A DNA stretch of 64,000 bases, taken from positions 558,001-622,000 of the forward strand of contig CAVTJO010000005.1 in assembly GCA_963734955.1 (NCBI GenBank), read 5' to 3'. This stretch comes from UBA11986 sp963734955 (GTDB lineage: Bacteria; Bacteroidota; Ignavibacteria; UBA10030; UBA6906). Shown here piece after piece: positions 44,306-54,208 of this stretch. The notes under the pieces were generated by a model, which saw nothing but the letters and a program-made list of their open reading frames with translations, had not been told where the DNA came from and searched no databases. The position numbers were made by a program, and so were the translations under genes. Position 1 is the stretch's first letter; every line of letters begins with the position of its first letter.

Positions 44306-47300
44306 TCAGGATGTAGGGTGAGATTCCAGCTCGGCCCGAAGAAATTCTGCCGTTGTCGAATTGCTCGAACGCGCAACGTCTTCAGGTGTCCCCTCGGCAA
44401 CAATCTTCCCTCCCGCCTCACCTCCACCCGGACCGAGATCAATCACCCAATCAGCGGTCTTGATGACATCAAGATTGTGTTCGATTACGAGCACCGTGTT
44501 GCCTTTGTCGACCAGCATGTTGAGGACGTCAAGTAACACGCGAATGTCTTCGAAGTGCAAGCCTGTGGTCGGTTCGTCAAGAATGTAGAGTGTGTTGCCC
44601 GTGCCGATCTTCGAGAGCTCGGTGGAAAGCTTCACCCGCTGTGCCTCTCCCCCGCTCAGCGTCGTGGCCTGCTGCCCCAGATGGATATAGCCCAGGCCAA
44701 CATCGTGTAGCGTTTGAAGCCTCCGTTGAATCGAGGGTATCTCGCTGAAGAACCTTACCGCTTCGGCAACCGTCATCTCAAGCACGTCTGCGATGGATTT
44801 CCCTTTATACAATACCTGGAGTGTCTCGCGATTGTACCGTTTTCCTTTGCACACATCACAGAGCACATACACATCGGGCAGGAAGTTCATCTCGATTTTC
44901 TTCACGCCGTCACCTTCACAGGTCTCACAGCGTCCGCCGGCCACGTTAAAGCTGAAGCGCCCCGCCTTGTAGCCACGGATCCTTGCTTCGGGCATCTGTG
45001 TATAGAGATCGCGGATGTGGGTATAGACACCGGTATATGTGGCGGGATTCGATCGCGGTGTGCGTCCAATGGGTGACTGATCGATGTCAATCACCTTGTC
45101 TATATACTGGATGCCGTCGATCTTTTTGTATGGAAGAGGTACGACCCTGGACTTGAAGAACTTTTTCGAGAGGATCGGGAAAAGGGTTTCGCTTATCAAC
45201 GACGATTTGCCGGAGCCACTGACTCCGGTGACAGTAATAAGTGTTCCGAGCGGAAGTCTCAGGGCTACTTCTCTCAGATTATTACCGGTTGCGCCGTGAA
45301 GGGTCAGGGTTTTCTTGTTCCCTGTTCTCCTCCGGGTCGGGACTGCGATGGACCGTTTGCCGAAGAGATATTGGGCCGTGTAGGAATCGCCGTTGAACCC
45401 ATTCCCATTACTTCTGATCGTATCGTTTCTCAATTGCAGCATTGTGGGATGGCCCGATGTGACGAGATGTCCCCCGTGTTCCCCGGCGCCGGGACCAAGA
45501 TCGACGACGTGATCGGCATTTTGGATCATTTCTTTATCATGTTCTACCACGAGTACCGTGTTGCCGAGATCCCTCAACTTCTTAAGTGATGTGATCAGCT
45601 TCTTGTTGTCCCGCTGATGCAGTCCAATGCTTGGCTCATCCAGGATATACAACACGCCCACAAGCTGAGAACCAATCTGCGTCGCCAGTCTGATACGCTG
45701 CCCTTCTCCTCCCGAGAGCGTTCGGGCGGGTCGATCGAGAGTAAGATAGTCAAGTCCGACGTTCAGGAGAAACTCAAGGCGTTGCCTGATCTCCTTCAGA
45801 ATTTGGGCGCCGATGAGCATCTGCCGGTCACCCATCTTCAGATCGCGGAAGAATGCCGCTCCTTTGTCAATCGGAAGCCCAACGACGTCATGGATGTTGA
45901 AGAGCCTGTCCGTCCGAAGATCCTGCAACTTGACAGCAAGGCTCTCCTTTCTCAGACGTCCCCCCTTGCATTCCGCACATGGCCTGGTGCTCATGAACGC
46001 TTCAACCCACTCGCGCACGTTGTTCGAGTTCGTGTCGTTGTATTGCGACTTCAGAATCTCAAGGACTCCGCTGAATCGATGCTTGTACGTCACCGAGCGT
46101 CCGCTGGCAAACGTATATTCGATTTCAAACTTCTCGTCACCACCGCCGTGGAGTAGAACCTCCCTGGCCCGTTTCTGGATTTTCTTGATGGGAGTATCGA
46201 AATCGAAGCCATACTTCTTCCCCACCGCCTTCAACTGGTTGAATATCCATGTCTGGCGCGGTTTACCCAAAGCAGCGATACCCTCTTTGTTGATGGTGAG
46301 GGCTGAATCGGGGAGGATTAGGTCGATGTCCAGTTCCTTGATCTCGCCAAGCCCGTCGCACATCTTGCACGAACCATATGGAGAGTTGAACGAGAAGGAA
46401 TTCGGGGCAGGTTCCTCGTAACTGATATTGCATACCGGGCACGACAGATGCCTGCTGAAAAGCAGATCGGAAGTCGTTTGCCTGTCCGTACTCGACGGGT
46501 CGGTCTTCGTTTTCTTTGCACGCTTCGTTAGAGGCGGTGAACCGGATTGATCAGTATTGACAATGATCACCCCGGCGCCAAATTTGAGCGCCACCTCGAC
46601 GGAATCCGCGACGCGGGATCGGGAGTCCTTCTTCACCACAATCCTGTCGACAACGATTTCAATATTGTGGACTTTATACCTGTCCACCTGCATACCCTTC
46701 GTGATCTCTTTTGTTACGCCGTCGATGCGGACACGGACAAATCCATCCTTGACAATTTCTTCGAACAGCTCCCGATAATGCCCCTTCCGGCCCTTCACAA
46801 TCGGTGAGAGGATCTGCGCTTTCGTCCCTTCCGGGAGTTTCATGATACTGTCGATGATCTGGTCGGTGGTCTGTTTCTGCACCGCACGGCCGCAGTTGTA
46901 GCAATACTGCGTACCGACCCGGGCAAACAGAAGACGCAGGTAGTCATAGATCTCGGTGACAGTCCCAACAGTGGACCGGGGATTGTGGCTCACAGTCTTT
47001 TGCTCGATGGAAATGGCCGGGCTGAGCCCTTCGATGTAATCCACGTCAGGGCGCTCCATCACATCGAGAAACTGCCGGGCGTAAGCGGAAAGGCTCTCGA
47101 CATAACGCCGCTGCCCTTCTGCATAGATGGTATCAAATGCAAGGGACGACTTGCCTGAACCGGAGAGACCCGTGATGACCACGAGTTTGTTGCGGGGAAT
47201 ATCAACGTCAACATTTTTCAGGTTGTGCTCGCGTGCGCCGCGGATGACAATCATGTCCTGTTGTGCCGCGAACGGCACCGCAAGCTGTTGCTGGTCCGAC

Positions 47301-47329
47301 ACACCTCTTTGCGATGACGATCGTTTCAT
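44306..47329 (-). CDS. uvrA: Excinuclease ABC subunit A UvrA
   Basis: 1007 residues from 47329; a start at ATG 47254 (982 residues) would match the usual MIVIRGAREHN opening and sits inside a leader made by the promoter at 47335-47363. Two ATPase domains are present: Walker A GLSGSGKSS and GVSGSGKSS, and signatures LSGGEGQRIRLA and LSGGEAQRVKLS. Zinc fingers with CPVC and CETC motifs are visible. UvrA finds bulky DNA damage with UvrB (not in the window). The DUF58 gene lies upstream on the same strand. Confidence 0.95.
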   Translation of the reverse strand: MKRSSSQRGVSDQQQLAVPFAAQQDMIVIRGAREHNLKNVDVDIPRNKLVVITGLSGSGKSSLAFDTIYAEGQRRYVESLSAYARQFLDVMERPDVDYIEGLSPAISIEQKTVSHNPRSTVGTVTEIYDYLRLLFARVGTQYCYNCGRAVQKQTTDQIIDSIMKLPEGTKAQILSPIVKGRKGHYRELFEEIVKDGFVRVRIDGVTKEITKGMQVDRYKVHNIEIVVDRIVVKKDSRSRVADSVEVALKFGAGVIIVNTDQSGSPPLTKRAKKTKTDPSSTDRQTTSDLLFSRHLSCPVCNISYEEPAPNSFSFNSPYGSCKMCDGLGEIKELDIDLILPDSALTINKEGIAALGKPRQTWIFNQLKAVGKKYGFDFDTPIKKIQKRAREVLLHGGGDEKFEIEYTFASGRSVTYKHRFSGVLEILKSQYNDTNSNNVREWVEAFMSTRPCAECKGGRLRKESLAVKLQDLRTDRLFNIHDVVGLPIDKGAAFFRDLKMGDRQMLIGAQILKEIRQRLEFLLNVGLDYLTLDRPARTLSGGEGQRIRLATQIGSQLVGVLYILDEPSIGLHQRDNKKLITSLKKLRDLGNTVLVVEHDKEMIQNADHVVDLGPGAGEHGGHLVTSGHPTMLQLRNDTIRSNGNGFNGDSYTAQYLFGKRSIAVPTRRRTGNKKTLTLHGATGNNLREVALRLPLGTLITVTGVSGSGKSSLISETLFPILSKKFFKSRVVPLPYKKIDGIQYIDKVIDIDQSPIGRTPRSNPATYTGVYTHIRDLYTQMPEARIRGYKAGRFSFNVAGGRCETCEGDGVKKIEMNFLPDVYVLCDVCKGKRYNRETLQVLYKGKSIADVLEMTVAEAVRFFSEIPSIQRRLQTLHDVGLGYIHLGQQATTLSGGEAQRVKLSTELSKIGTGNTLYILDEPTTGLHFEDIRVLLDVLNMLVDKGNTVLVIEHNLDVIKTADWVIDLGPGGGEAGGKIVAEGTPEDVARSSNSTTAEFLRAELESHPTS

Positions 47330-47334
47330 CTCAT

Positions 47335-47363
47335 AACATAGTACAAACGTGACGGAATATCAA
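47335..47363 (-). promoter_or_regulatory. Sigma-70-like uvrA promoter
   Basis: Minus strand TTGATA (47358-47363), 17 bases, TATGTT (47335-47340). The predicted start is near 47328, on the first ATG itself, so the message would be leaderless for that ATG or give a 74-base leader for ATG 47254. Confidence 0.5.
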
Positions 47364-47378
47364 CGAACCCCCGACAGC

Positions 47379-47408
47379 AAAAAACCCATTGGAGAAAACC
47401 AACGGGTT
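47379..47408 (-). terminator. Intrinsic terminator after the DUF58 gene
   Basis: Minus strand arms AACCCGTTGG and CCAATGGGTT (one G-U pair) with a six-base loop, then TTTTTT, 28 bases after the DUF58 stop. Confidence 0.8.
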
Positions 47409-47435
47409 CACGAAGCCGTACAAAGAGAAATGGGC

Positions 47436-48335
47436 TTACCCCAACATCTCCCGCTTGTTGAGATATTGGAACAAGGCAACATCGTACGGCGTCGCCGTGT
47501 CGAGAAGAATGTAGTCAACATAGTTCTCGCGGCACTCTCGCTTGTACCGCTCAAGGAATGCCGCCATCGTTTCCTGATATGCACGCCTGATCTGCCAGGG
47601 CTGTGTCATTATATGGTCCGATGTCTCCATATCCTTGAAGTCGGCATCGGTATCGAAGGCAAAGCTCCGCTCAAGCGGATCGAGGACATGCATCACGATT
47701 ACTTCATTCTTCTTATGGCGGAAATGCTTGAGTGCGGCAATAATTTCGTTGGGATTGTCGAGCAAATCACTCACCACCACCACAAGCCCCCGTCGCCGGA
47801 TCCGATCCGCGATCTGGTGCAGTGAACGGCCGCCACCGGTCTTGTTTCCCGCCTGCACCTTCTCCAGCGCAATCAGGATTTGTCGGAGATAACCTTTCGT
47901 TGCATGCGGCGGCAAATAAGTGTTGATTGCCTCGTCATACACTGCCAGACCCACGGCATCCTGCTGTTTGATCATCATGTAGGAGAGCGCTGCAACCAGG
48001 AACGACGCATACTGGATCTTGGGAAGATTTCCCTTGGATGCGTAGGCCATCGATCGGCTGGCATCAAGAACGATATACGCCTTGAGGTTGGTTTCCTCTT
48101 CGTATTGCTTGATATAGTAGCGGTCCGTCTTTCCGTAAATCTTCCAATCGATATGCTTGATTTCATCCCCCGGCATATACTGCCGGTGTTCGGCGAATTC
48201 CACGCTGAATCCGTGATAGGGACTCTTATGAAGACCTGTGATGAACCCCTCCACAACAAGCCGGGCCCTCAACTCCATGTTAGCCAGCTTGGAAACGACA
48301 TGAGGCTCGAGATATTGGCGATATGCGTCGGCCAC
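47436..48335 (-). CDS. DUF58 domain protein (VWA-like)
   Basis: 299 residues from a GTG start that directly follows the upstream stop (TAAGTG). It has the DUF58 motif DEIKHIDWKIYGKTDRYYIKQYEEE (written here in part: DWKIYGKTDRYY) and a MIDAS-like DASRSMAY. Such proteins usually sit near MoxR ATPases, but none is in the window. It is probably a scaffold or chaperone for metal or complex assembly. It is followed by a strong terminator. Confidence 0.8.
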   Translation of the reverse strand: MADAYRQYLEPHVVSKLANMELRARLVVEGFITGLHKSPYHGFSVEFAEHRQYMPGDEIKHIDWKIYGKTDRYYIKQYEEETNLKAYIVLDASRSMAYASKGNLPKIQYASFLVAALSYMMIKQQDAVGLAVYDEAINTYLPPHATKGYLRQILIALEKVQAGNKTGGGRSLHQIADRIRRRGLVVVVSDLLDNPNEIIAALKHFRHKKNEVIVMHVLDPLERSFAFDTDADFKDMETSDHIMTQPWQIRRAYQETMAAFLERYKRECRENYVDYILLDTATPYDVALFQYLNKREMLG

Positions 48336-48873
48336 TTACTTCTTCGTTGCCTTCTTTACAAGCTTCGCGACTGGCTTTGCAGGAGTCTTTTCTGCAACAG
48401 CCTCCGGCTTGGGGAGGATATCCTCGGGAGACTTGCCCAGATTGTTCAACTCAAATTGGGCGGATGCAGCCATCTCATCCTTGGGGTAGGTTGAAAGAAA
48501 CCGCTCATAGAAGACTTTTGCACTGTCAAGGTTCTTCAATTCGTTGTTGTAAAGAAACGCCGTGAGGAACATTGCCACCGAGGCTTTCTTTCCCTGGGGA
48601 AACCTCTGCATATACAGTCTGTAGCCATCCACCGCGGCCTGAAAATTCTGAAGGTTGTTGTGCTCAATGGCTGCAATGCTGAACACATGCATTCTCTGCC
48701 TCCGCGCTTTCCGGGTGATATTTCACAAGATCCTGGTAATCCTGAATCGCGACCGACCAGAGTCCGCCTTTTGCCGCTTCTTCGGCTTTCTTCGCATACT
48801 CTTCTGCCGGTGGCTTGCCGCACCCGGCTAATAGAAGAGCGAGCATAAGTATTGCGTTCGTGACTGCTTTCAT
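48336..48873 (-). pseudogene. TPR-type lipoprotein, one frame change
   Basis: The N-terminal piece has a lipoprotein signal peptide with lipobox LLAGC (Cys 18) and starts a TPR-like helix (EEYAKKAEEAAKGGLW, YHPESAEAENA). The frame changes near 48690: removing one T after GCA gives ENAVFSIAAIEHNNLQNF and a 178-codon reading to a Lys-rich C-terminus. The pattern resembles BamD-like outer-membrane lipoproteins. As given it is broken; the join restores a normal TPR run. It abuts the DUF58 start. Confidence 0.6.
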
Positions 48874-48932
48874 TCACATACTCCTGAAAAAAATACGGTG
48901 TGAGAAAAAGGTAGACAAATGTGCCATAAGAA

Positions 48933-50266
48933 TCAACGACGGCGCAGCACCGCAGCAAAGAACCCGTCCGTCCTTGTCTTGTGCGGAAGTAGTGTGAGAT
49001 ATGGGGTACCCGCCTCGATGGTTACTCCCTGCTGCAAAAGGATCTCGGGAACAGAGAGCAGCTCGAAATCAGCATGACGTTCGAGAAATGCAGACACCTG
49101 ATCTTCGTTCTCCCTTCTGATTAATGTGCATGTTGAATACACAAGCCGGCCTCCGGGCTTCACCAATCCGCAATACTGGTCAAGAAGCGCCGGTCTGCTT
49201 CTGAACGAGAGTGTCGACAAAGGATTCAGTGAACGTTGCTTTGGCTGCTGGATTTCGCCGAAACGCTCCCACCCCGCTGCATGGCGCATCAATCAGCACA
49301 GCATCTGCACCTTGCGCTGAGATAACCTCCTGATATTGGCCGGCAAGAGACGTTTGCACGATGGAGACGCCTGCCCGTCGGAGCCGCTCGTGGATATTGT
49401 TCAATCGCTGCTGCTCAACTTCTATCGCTATGATCCTGCCACTGTTCATCATCAATGCTGCGAGATGCAAGGTCTTTCCTCCTCCGCCCGCGCACGCATC
49501 GACAACGGTCGAGCCCGGCCCTGGCTGTACCAGCATGGAGATGAGCTGGCTTCCTTCGTCCTGCATTTCGAAAAACCCCTGCCTGAACGACCGCAAGGCC
49601 TGGACATTTATCCTCTTTGGCAGAACCAGACCAACAGGAGAAAGATGTGTACGCTGAGCTTCGATACCTTCGTTCTGCAGCGCCGACTGGCATTCAACTG
49701 CAGTGGTTGCCAGTGTATTCACTCGAACCGCAATCGGGGCGTGAGAATTCAGCGCCGCGCAGAGCAGCTTGGTTTCTTCTTCCCCGTACCGTTGGATCCA
49801 CTCTCTGACGATCGATTCAGGAAATGACCATCGAATGCCAACGTTCAAAACCGGATCCTGGTCAACCCTGGAAGGAAGAGCAATTGATGATACAGTTTGC
49901 AGAAATGGCTCACACTCTGTGCCGGGGCAGTAGACCCGCCAGAGACCGGACAAATCATTGAGCAGTTCGTCCACAGGCTCGTTCAATACTCTTTCGGAGT
50001 ATGTGGCAACCAGGGCTATTGCAGGGATGGTGTTTGCATATCTGTTCCGCGGACAATGACCGAAAGGACTGCTCCGCGTATGCCTGGATAAGTCTGAAGT
50101 GGCGAAAGATTCCGAAGAGCAGTTCGCTGATGAAGCGTCGGTCCTTGGAGCCAAGATAGTGGCGGGATCGGAAAAACTCCTTGACGACAGCATCAGCCGG
50201 CCGATTGCCGGCACGAATTACATCGTGCAGCTCAATGACGTGACCAAACAGGGATGATCGTTTCAT
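48933..50266 (-). pseudogene. rsmB: 16S rRNA m5C methyltransferase RsmB (Sun family), two frame changes
   Basis: Three pieces give one 443-residue RsmB when single bases at 50041 and 49194 are removed. The first holds the NusB-like domain (SRHYLGSKDRRFISELLFGIFR). The middle holds the SAM-binding domain (VVDACAGGGGKTLHLAAL) and IDAPCSGVGAFRRNP. The last holds the catalytic STCTL. Each join gives a family-like sequence (SAEQ-YANTIPA, VQKQ-PALLDQY). Both extra bases follow a CAG codon and are A. RsmB methylates C967 of 16S rRNA in E. coli. Confidence 0.75.
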
Positions 50267-50276
50267 TGTGAATAAT

Positions 50277-50309
50277 AAAAAAGGTCCGACCCAATGTAGA
50301 GCCAGACCC
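50277..50309 (-). terminator. Terminator after the isoaspartyl peptidase gene
   Basis: Minus strand arms GGTCTGGCTC and GGGTCGGACC (with G-U pairs) around TACATT (the -10 of the rsmB promoter), then TTTTTT. It lies 23 bases after the stop at 50332 and ends about 11 bases before the rsmB start. Confidence 0.65.
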
Positions 50310-50321
50310 GATCATAGTCAA
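50293..50321 (-). promoter_or_regulatory. rsmB promoter inside the upstream terminator
   Basis: Minus strand TTGACT (50316-50321), 17 bases, TACATT (50293-50298). The -10 box is the loop of the asparaginase-side terminator hairpin (50283-50309). Predicted start near 50286, so the message would lack the 5' arm of the hairpin and not be stopped. Good match to sigma-70 consensus. Confidence 0.55.
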
Positions 50322-50331
50322 CTACTAAGAT

Positions 50332-51240
50332 TCAGACAGCGACGAACGGCGTCCGCATTTCGGAGGTCATGTATGCCCGCGCCATCCGTGGCGTGTTAAA
50401 GGCAATCCCGATCTGTCCTGCATTATTCAATGCAATGATGCCCCCGTATCCTTCGGCCTTGCGGACAAGCACCTTCAGTCCATCCTGGGCAGCCTTCTCA
50501 GGATCCCCGCCATTGCGATCCATGAAATCCATGACAGTCTTCGCCATGACAACTTTGATCATGGACTCACCCCATCCCGAAGTCGAGACCCCCCCGATTT
50601 CGTTGTCGGCGTATGTGCCGCAACCGATGAGCGGAGAGTCACCCACGCGACCGGGGTACTTGTTGGGCGTACCACCCGTCGAGCCACCTGAGGCAACATT
50701 CCCGTGGCTATCAATGGCAACAGCTCCCACGGTGTCAACCGGGACTTTCTTGTGCCGGTAGGCATCCCTCGTAAAGACGTTTTTCCTTCCCTGCATATCA
50801 CGCCACCGTACAAGCTCGCGATCCGTTATCAGGTCATCCTGACCGCAGGTTCTTATACCATGCTCTCGGGCAAACCTTGTCGCTCCCATTCCCACGAGAA
50901 GTATGTGATCGCTCTCGTCCATGATCTTGCGGGCGAGACTGATGGGGTTTTTCACGTTTTGTACTGCAGCGATTGCGCCGGCGCGGAAGGTTTTGCCATT
51001 CATGATGCTTGCATCCAGTTCCACTTCACCAGCCATGTTGATAAACGACCCTGCCCCCGCGTCAAACGTCTCATCATCCTCCATCACTACAATGGCCTTT
51101 TCAACGGCGTCAACAGCGCTTCCGCCCTTGCTCAGGACAGTCCAGCCGGAGTTCAGTGCCTGCTGGATACCTGCCCTGTGTGCTTCGACGAGATCATCGG
51201 GAATATTCCATGCGCCACCGTGAACTACTAACGATATCAT
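50332..51240 (-). CDS. Isoaspartyl peptidase / L-asparaginase (Ntn hydrolase)
   Basis: 302 residues. The auto-cleaved nucleophile is T170 in VDTVGAVAID, followed by SGGSTGGTPNKYPGRVGDSPLIGCGTYAD. Family members are Thr-type Ntn hydrolases that cleave isoaspartyl dipeptides or asparagine after self-processing. The N-terminal motif is VVHGGAW. It is a cytoplasmic enzyme by sequence (no signal peptide). Confidence 0.88.
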   Translation of the reverse strand: MISLVVHGGAWNIPDDLVEAHRAGIQQALNSGWTVLSKGGSAVDAVEKAIVVMEDDETFDAGAGSFINMAGEVELDASIMNGKTFRAGAIAAVQNVKNPISLARKIMDESDHILLVGMGATRFAREHGIRTCGQDDLITDRELVRWRDMQGRKNVFTRDAYRHKKVPVDTVGAVAIDSHGNVASGGSTGGTPNKYPGRVGDSPLIGCGTYADNEIGGVSTSGWGESMIKVVMAKTVMDFMDRNGGDPEKAAQDGLKVLVRKAEGYGGIIALNNAGQIGIAFNTPRMARAYMTSEMRTPFVAV

Positions 51241-51406
51241 CTGGTAATCCGCACTCGGTTGGATGGGGGAGTTGCTCCGAAAATCTAGCGAAGGAGAGCC
51301 GCCAATGCAACGCCGAAATCGGTGATGTGATTTGGCTAACCCTCCAGGTCACAGAGCCTGTCCCCCAACGATGACGTGTGCTTCAGGCAAGGCAGCTACG
51401 GACCCT

Positions 51407-54049
51407 CTATTTCGCCACTTCCGCGCCGGCTTGTCTGGCAAATTCGATCATCCCATGGCGATCAAGCCCAATCTCAATCGAGTCCCCTGTCACGAATTCC
51501 CCTTCGAGAAGCTTCTGCGAAAGAACGTTGACGACGTGTTTCTGAATGACACGCTTCAGCGGGCGCGCCCCGTATGTCGGATCATAGCCCAGCTTTGCCA
51601 GCCAGTCCTTGGCTTCCCTCGTCACGCTGATCGTAATCCCTTGCTTCAGAAGCATCTGCTCAACGTAGCGAAGCTGGAGGGTGACAATCTCGCGAATATC
51701 CTCCTCCGACAACGGCTTGAACACAATCACTTCGTCGATACGGTTCAGAAACTCAGGCCGGATCGATCGCTGCAGCATCTGCATGAGCTCCTGTTTCAAT
51801 TCACCAAACACCTCATCCCAATGAGTGTTGTCTTTGAACTCTGTGGACACCTTCTCACGAATCAGCTGAGAACCGAGATTCGACGTCATGATGATGATCG
51901 TATTCTTGAAATCAACGGTCCGACCCTTACTATCCGTCAGTCGTCCTTCATCAAGAAGCTGCAAGAGCACGTTGAACACTTCCGGATGCGCTTTCTCAAT
52001 TTCATCGAGCAAGACCACGGAGTATGGCTTGCGCCTCACCGCCTCGGTGAGCTGGCCGCCCTCGTCGTATCCGACATACCCTGGAGGTGCACCGATGAGC
52101 CTCGACACAGAAAACTTCTCCATGTACTCGCTCATGTCAATCCGGATCATGGCACTCTCGTCGTTGAAGAGGAACTCTGCAAGCGCCTTCGCAAGTTCCG
52201 TTTTCCCCACGCCAGTGCTTCCGAGAAAGATGAACGAGCCGATGGGTCTCTTCTCATCCTGCAGCCCCGCACGGGATCGGCGGATCGCATCGCTCACAGC
52301 ACGCACAGCTTCCTCCTGCGAGATAACCCGCTCCTGAAGTCGCTCCTCCAGATGGAGCAACCTTTGCCGGTCGCTTTCGAGCATGCGCGACACGGGAATG
52401 CCCGTCCAGCGGGCTACAATCCCGGCCACGTCCTCTGCATCGACCTCTTCCTTGAGCATTCGTCGGTCCTTCTGGACTTCCTGAAGTCTGGCAGATGCCT
52501 CTTTGATTTTCTTCTCGAGTCCGGTAATGAGGCCATAGCGCAGTTCGGCAACCCTGCCAAGGTCTCCTTCGCGCTCTTTCGCCTCCGCTTCCTGTCTGGC
52601 AGTGTCGATTTCCTCTTTCATCTTTCTGATGGATTGAATCAGACCCTTTTCCACCTGCCAATGTGCGCGGAGACCCGTTCGCAACTGGTTTAGTTCGGCG
52701 ATGTCCTGTTCCAGCCTCGAAAGACGTTCCTTCGAAGCTTCATCCTTCTCTCTCAAAATTGCCTGCTTCTCGATCTCGAGTTGCTTGATCTTCCGCTCCA
52801 CCTCATCGAGCTCCTCGGGCATTGAGTCGATTTCGATCCGCAACTTGGAAGCAGCTTCATCAACAAGATCGATGGCTTTGTCGGGAAGAAATCGATCGGA
52901 AATGTACCGATGACTCAGTTGTGCTGCTGCCACAATCGCTCCATCGGTGATCCTGACACCGTGGTGTACCTCGTACCGCTCCTTCAGTCCGCGAAGAATG
53001 GAAATCGTGTCTTCCACGCTCGGCTCGCCGACCATCACAGGTTGAAATCGACGCTCCAGTGCTGGATCCTTCTCGATATACTTGCGATACTCGTCTATGG
53101 TCGTCGCACCAATTGCGCGTAGCTCACCCTTCGCCAGTGCCGGCTTGAGCATGTTCGCCGCGTCAACCGAACCCTGGGCAGCTCCTGCTCCGACCAACGT
53201 ATGGAGCTCGTCGATGAAGAGAATTATTTCGCCATTCGATTCTTCAACTTCCTTTAGAAGAGCTTTCAGGCGCTCCTCAAACTGCCCGCGAAAACTCGTT
53301 CCTGCAACGAGAGATCCCATGTCGAGCGCAACAATTCGTTTGTTCTTGATTGTCTCCGGGACGTCACCCTGCACGATCCTGTGTGCGATTCCTTCCGCAA
53401 TTGCAGTCTTGCCAACACCCGGTTCTCCGATGAGGACGGGATTGTTCTTCGTCCGGCGTGAGAGGACCTGCAACACGCGACGGATCTCTTCATCTCTCCC
53501 TATGACGGGGTCCATCTTCCCTTTGCGTGCGAGATCGTTCAGATCTCTCCCATACCGCTGGAGAGCCTGGTACTTATCCTCAGGGTTCTGGTCGGTGACC
53601 CGCTGGGTACCCCGAATCTCCTTGAGGACCTTGAATACCGCCTCAGTCGTGACTCCCTGATCATGGAGCAGCTTGCTGGCGTTCGATTCCTTCGATGCAA
53701 TCATTCCCAGAAGGAGGTGTTCTGTACTTACATATTCGTCCTTCAAGTCCTGAGCCTGCTTCTGAGCACTTTCAAGAACCCTGCCGAGGGATTGGGAAAT
53801 CCCCTGACTTCCAAGACCAGCACCGCTGACTTTTGGCAATCGCTCAATAAGTTCGTTGAGTTTTATCTTGATGAAATTGACGTTCGCACCGACCTTTTGC
53901 AGAATCGGAACCACAGTGCCACTCGAATCCTGCACAAGGGCGGCCAGCACATGCTCAGGCTCCAAGACCTGATTGTTGTAGCTGGAGGCTATCTCCTGAG
54001 CATTCTGCACCGCCTCCTGTGACTTGATTGTGAATTTGTTGAAGTTCAT
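51407..54049 (-). CDS. clpB: Disaggregase ClpB
   Basis: 880 residues: N-domain, first AAA+ with GEPGVGKTAI (about 205-214), the coiled-coil M-domain (about 405-530), and second AAA+ with GSTGVGKTELA (about 607-617). The length and the M-domain mark ClpB rather than ClpA/ClpC. ClpB dissolves aggregates together with DnaK, whose gene is the next upstream on the same strand. A terminator lies between them. Confidence 0.95.
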   Translation of the reverse strand: MNFNKFTIKSQEAVQNAQEIASSYNNQVLEPEHVLAALVQDSSGTVVPILQKVGANVNFIKIKLNELIERLPKVSGAGLGSQGISQSLGRVLESAQKQAQDLKDEYVSTEHLLLGMIASKESNASKLLHDQGVTTEAVFKVLKEIRGTQRVTDQNPEDKYQALQRYGRDLNDLARKGKMDPVIGRDEEIRRVLQVLSRRTKNNPVLIGEPGVGKTAIAEGIAHRIVQGDVPETIKNKRIVALDMGSLVAGTSFRGQFEERLKALLKEVEESNGEIILFIDELHTLVGAGAAQGSVDAANMLKPALAKGELRAIGATTIDEYRKYIEKDPALERRFQPVMVGEPSVEDTISILRGLKERYEVHHGVRITDGAIVAAAQLSHRYISDRFLPDKAIDLVDEAASKLRIEIDSMPEELDEVERKIKQLEIEKQAILREKDEASKERLSRLEQDIAELNQLRTGLRAHWQVEKGLIQSIRKMKEEIDTARQEAEAKEREGDLGRVAELRYGLITGLEKKIKEASARLQEVQKDRRMLKEEVDAEDVAGIVARWTGIPVSRMLESDRQRLLHLEERLQERVISQEEAVRAVSDAIRRSRAGLQDEKRPIGSFIFLGSTGVGKTELAKALAEFLFNDESAMIRIDMSEYMEKFSVSRLIGAPPGYVGYDEGGQLTEAVRRKPYSVVLLDEIEKAHPEVFNVLLQLLDEGRLTDSKGRTVDFKNTIIIMTSNLGSQLIREKVSTEFKDNTHWDEVFGELKQELMQMLQRSIRPEFLNRIDEVIVFKPLSEEDIREIVTLQLRYVEQMLLKQGITISVTREAKDWLAKLGYDPTYGARPLKRVIQKHVVNVLSQKLLEGEFVTGDSIEIGLDRHGMIEFARQAGAEVAK

Positions 54050-54092
54050 GCGCTCTACCCTTGTCGTCCTTTCTTCATGGCTCCCCTTTCAA

Positions 54093-54120
54093 ACAAAAGG
54101 CGAGGGGTTGCCTCGCCTCT
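54093..54120 (-). terminator. Terminator after dnaK
   Basis: Minus strand arms AGGCGAGG and CCTCGCCT around a CAAC-type loop, then TTTTGTTT, 89 bases after the dnaK stop and about 44 bases before the clpB start. Confidence 0.65.
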
Positions 54121-54208
54121 GAGTATCTCCGGTCCATAGAGGGGGAGATTCATCATGGTGTTACATCGGCCGCTCGCGCAAGACCACGTGGCGGTCGGTT
54201 GCCACCAG

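Noticed and set aside
16897..50266. Programmed +1 frameshifting as the cause of all frame changes
   Set aside because: The sites share no common slippery codon, stop codon or structure beyond the two CAG-A sites in rsmB, so it is kept only as a possibility.
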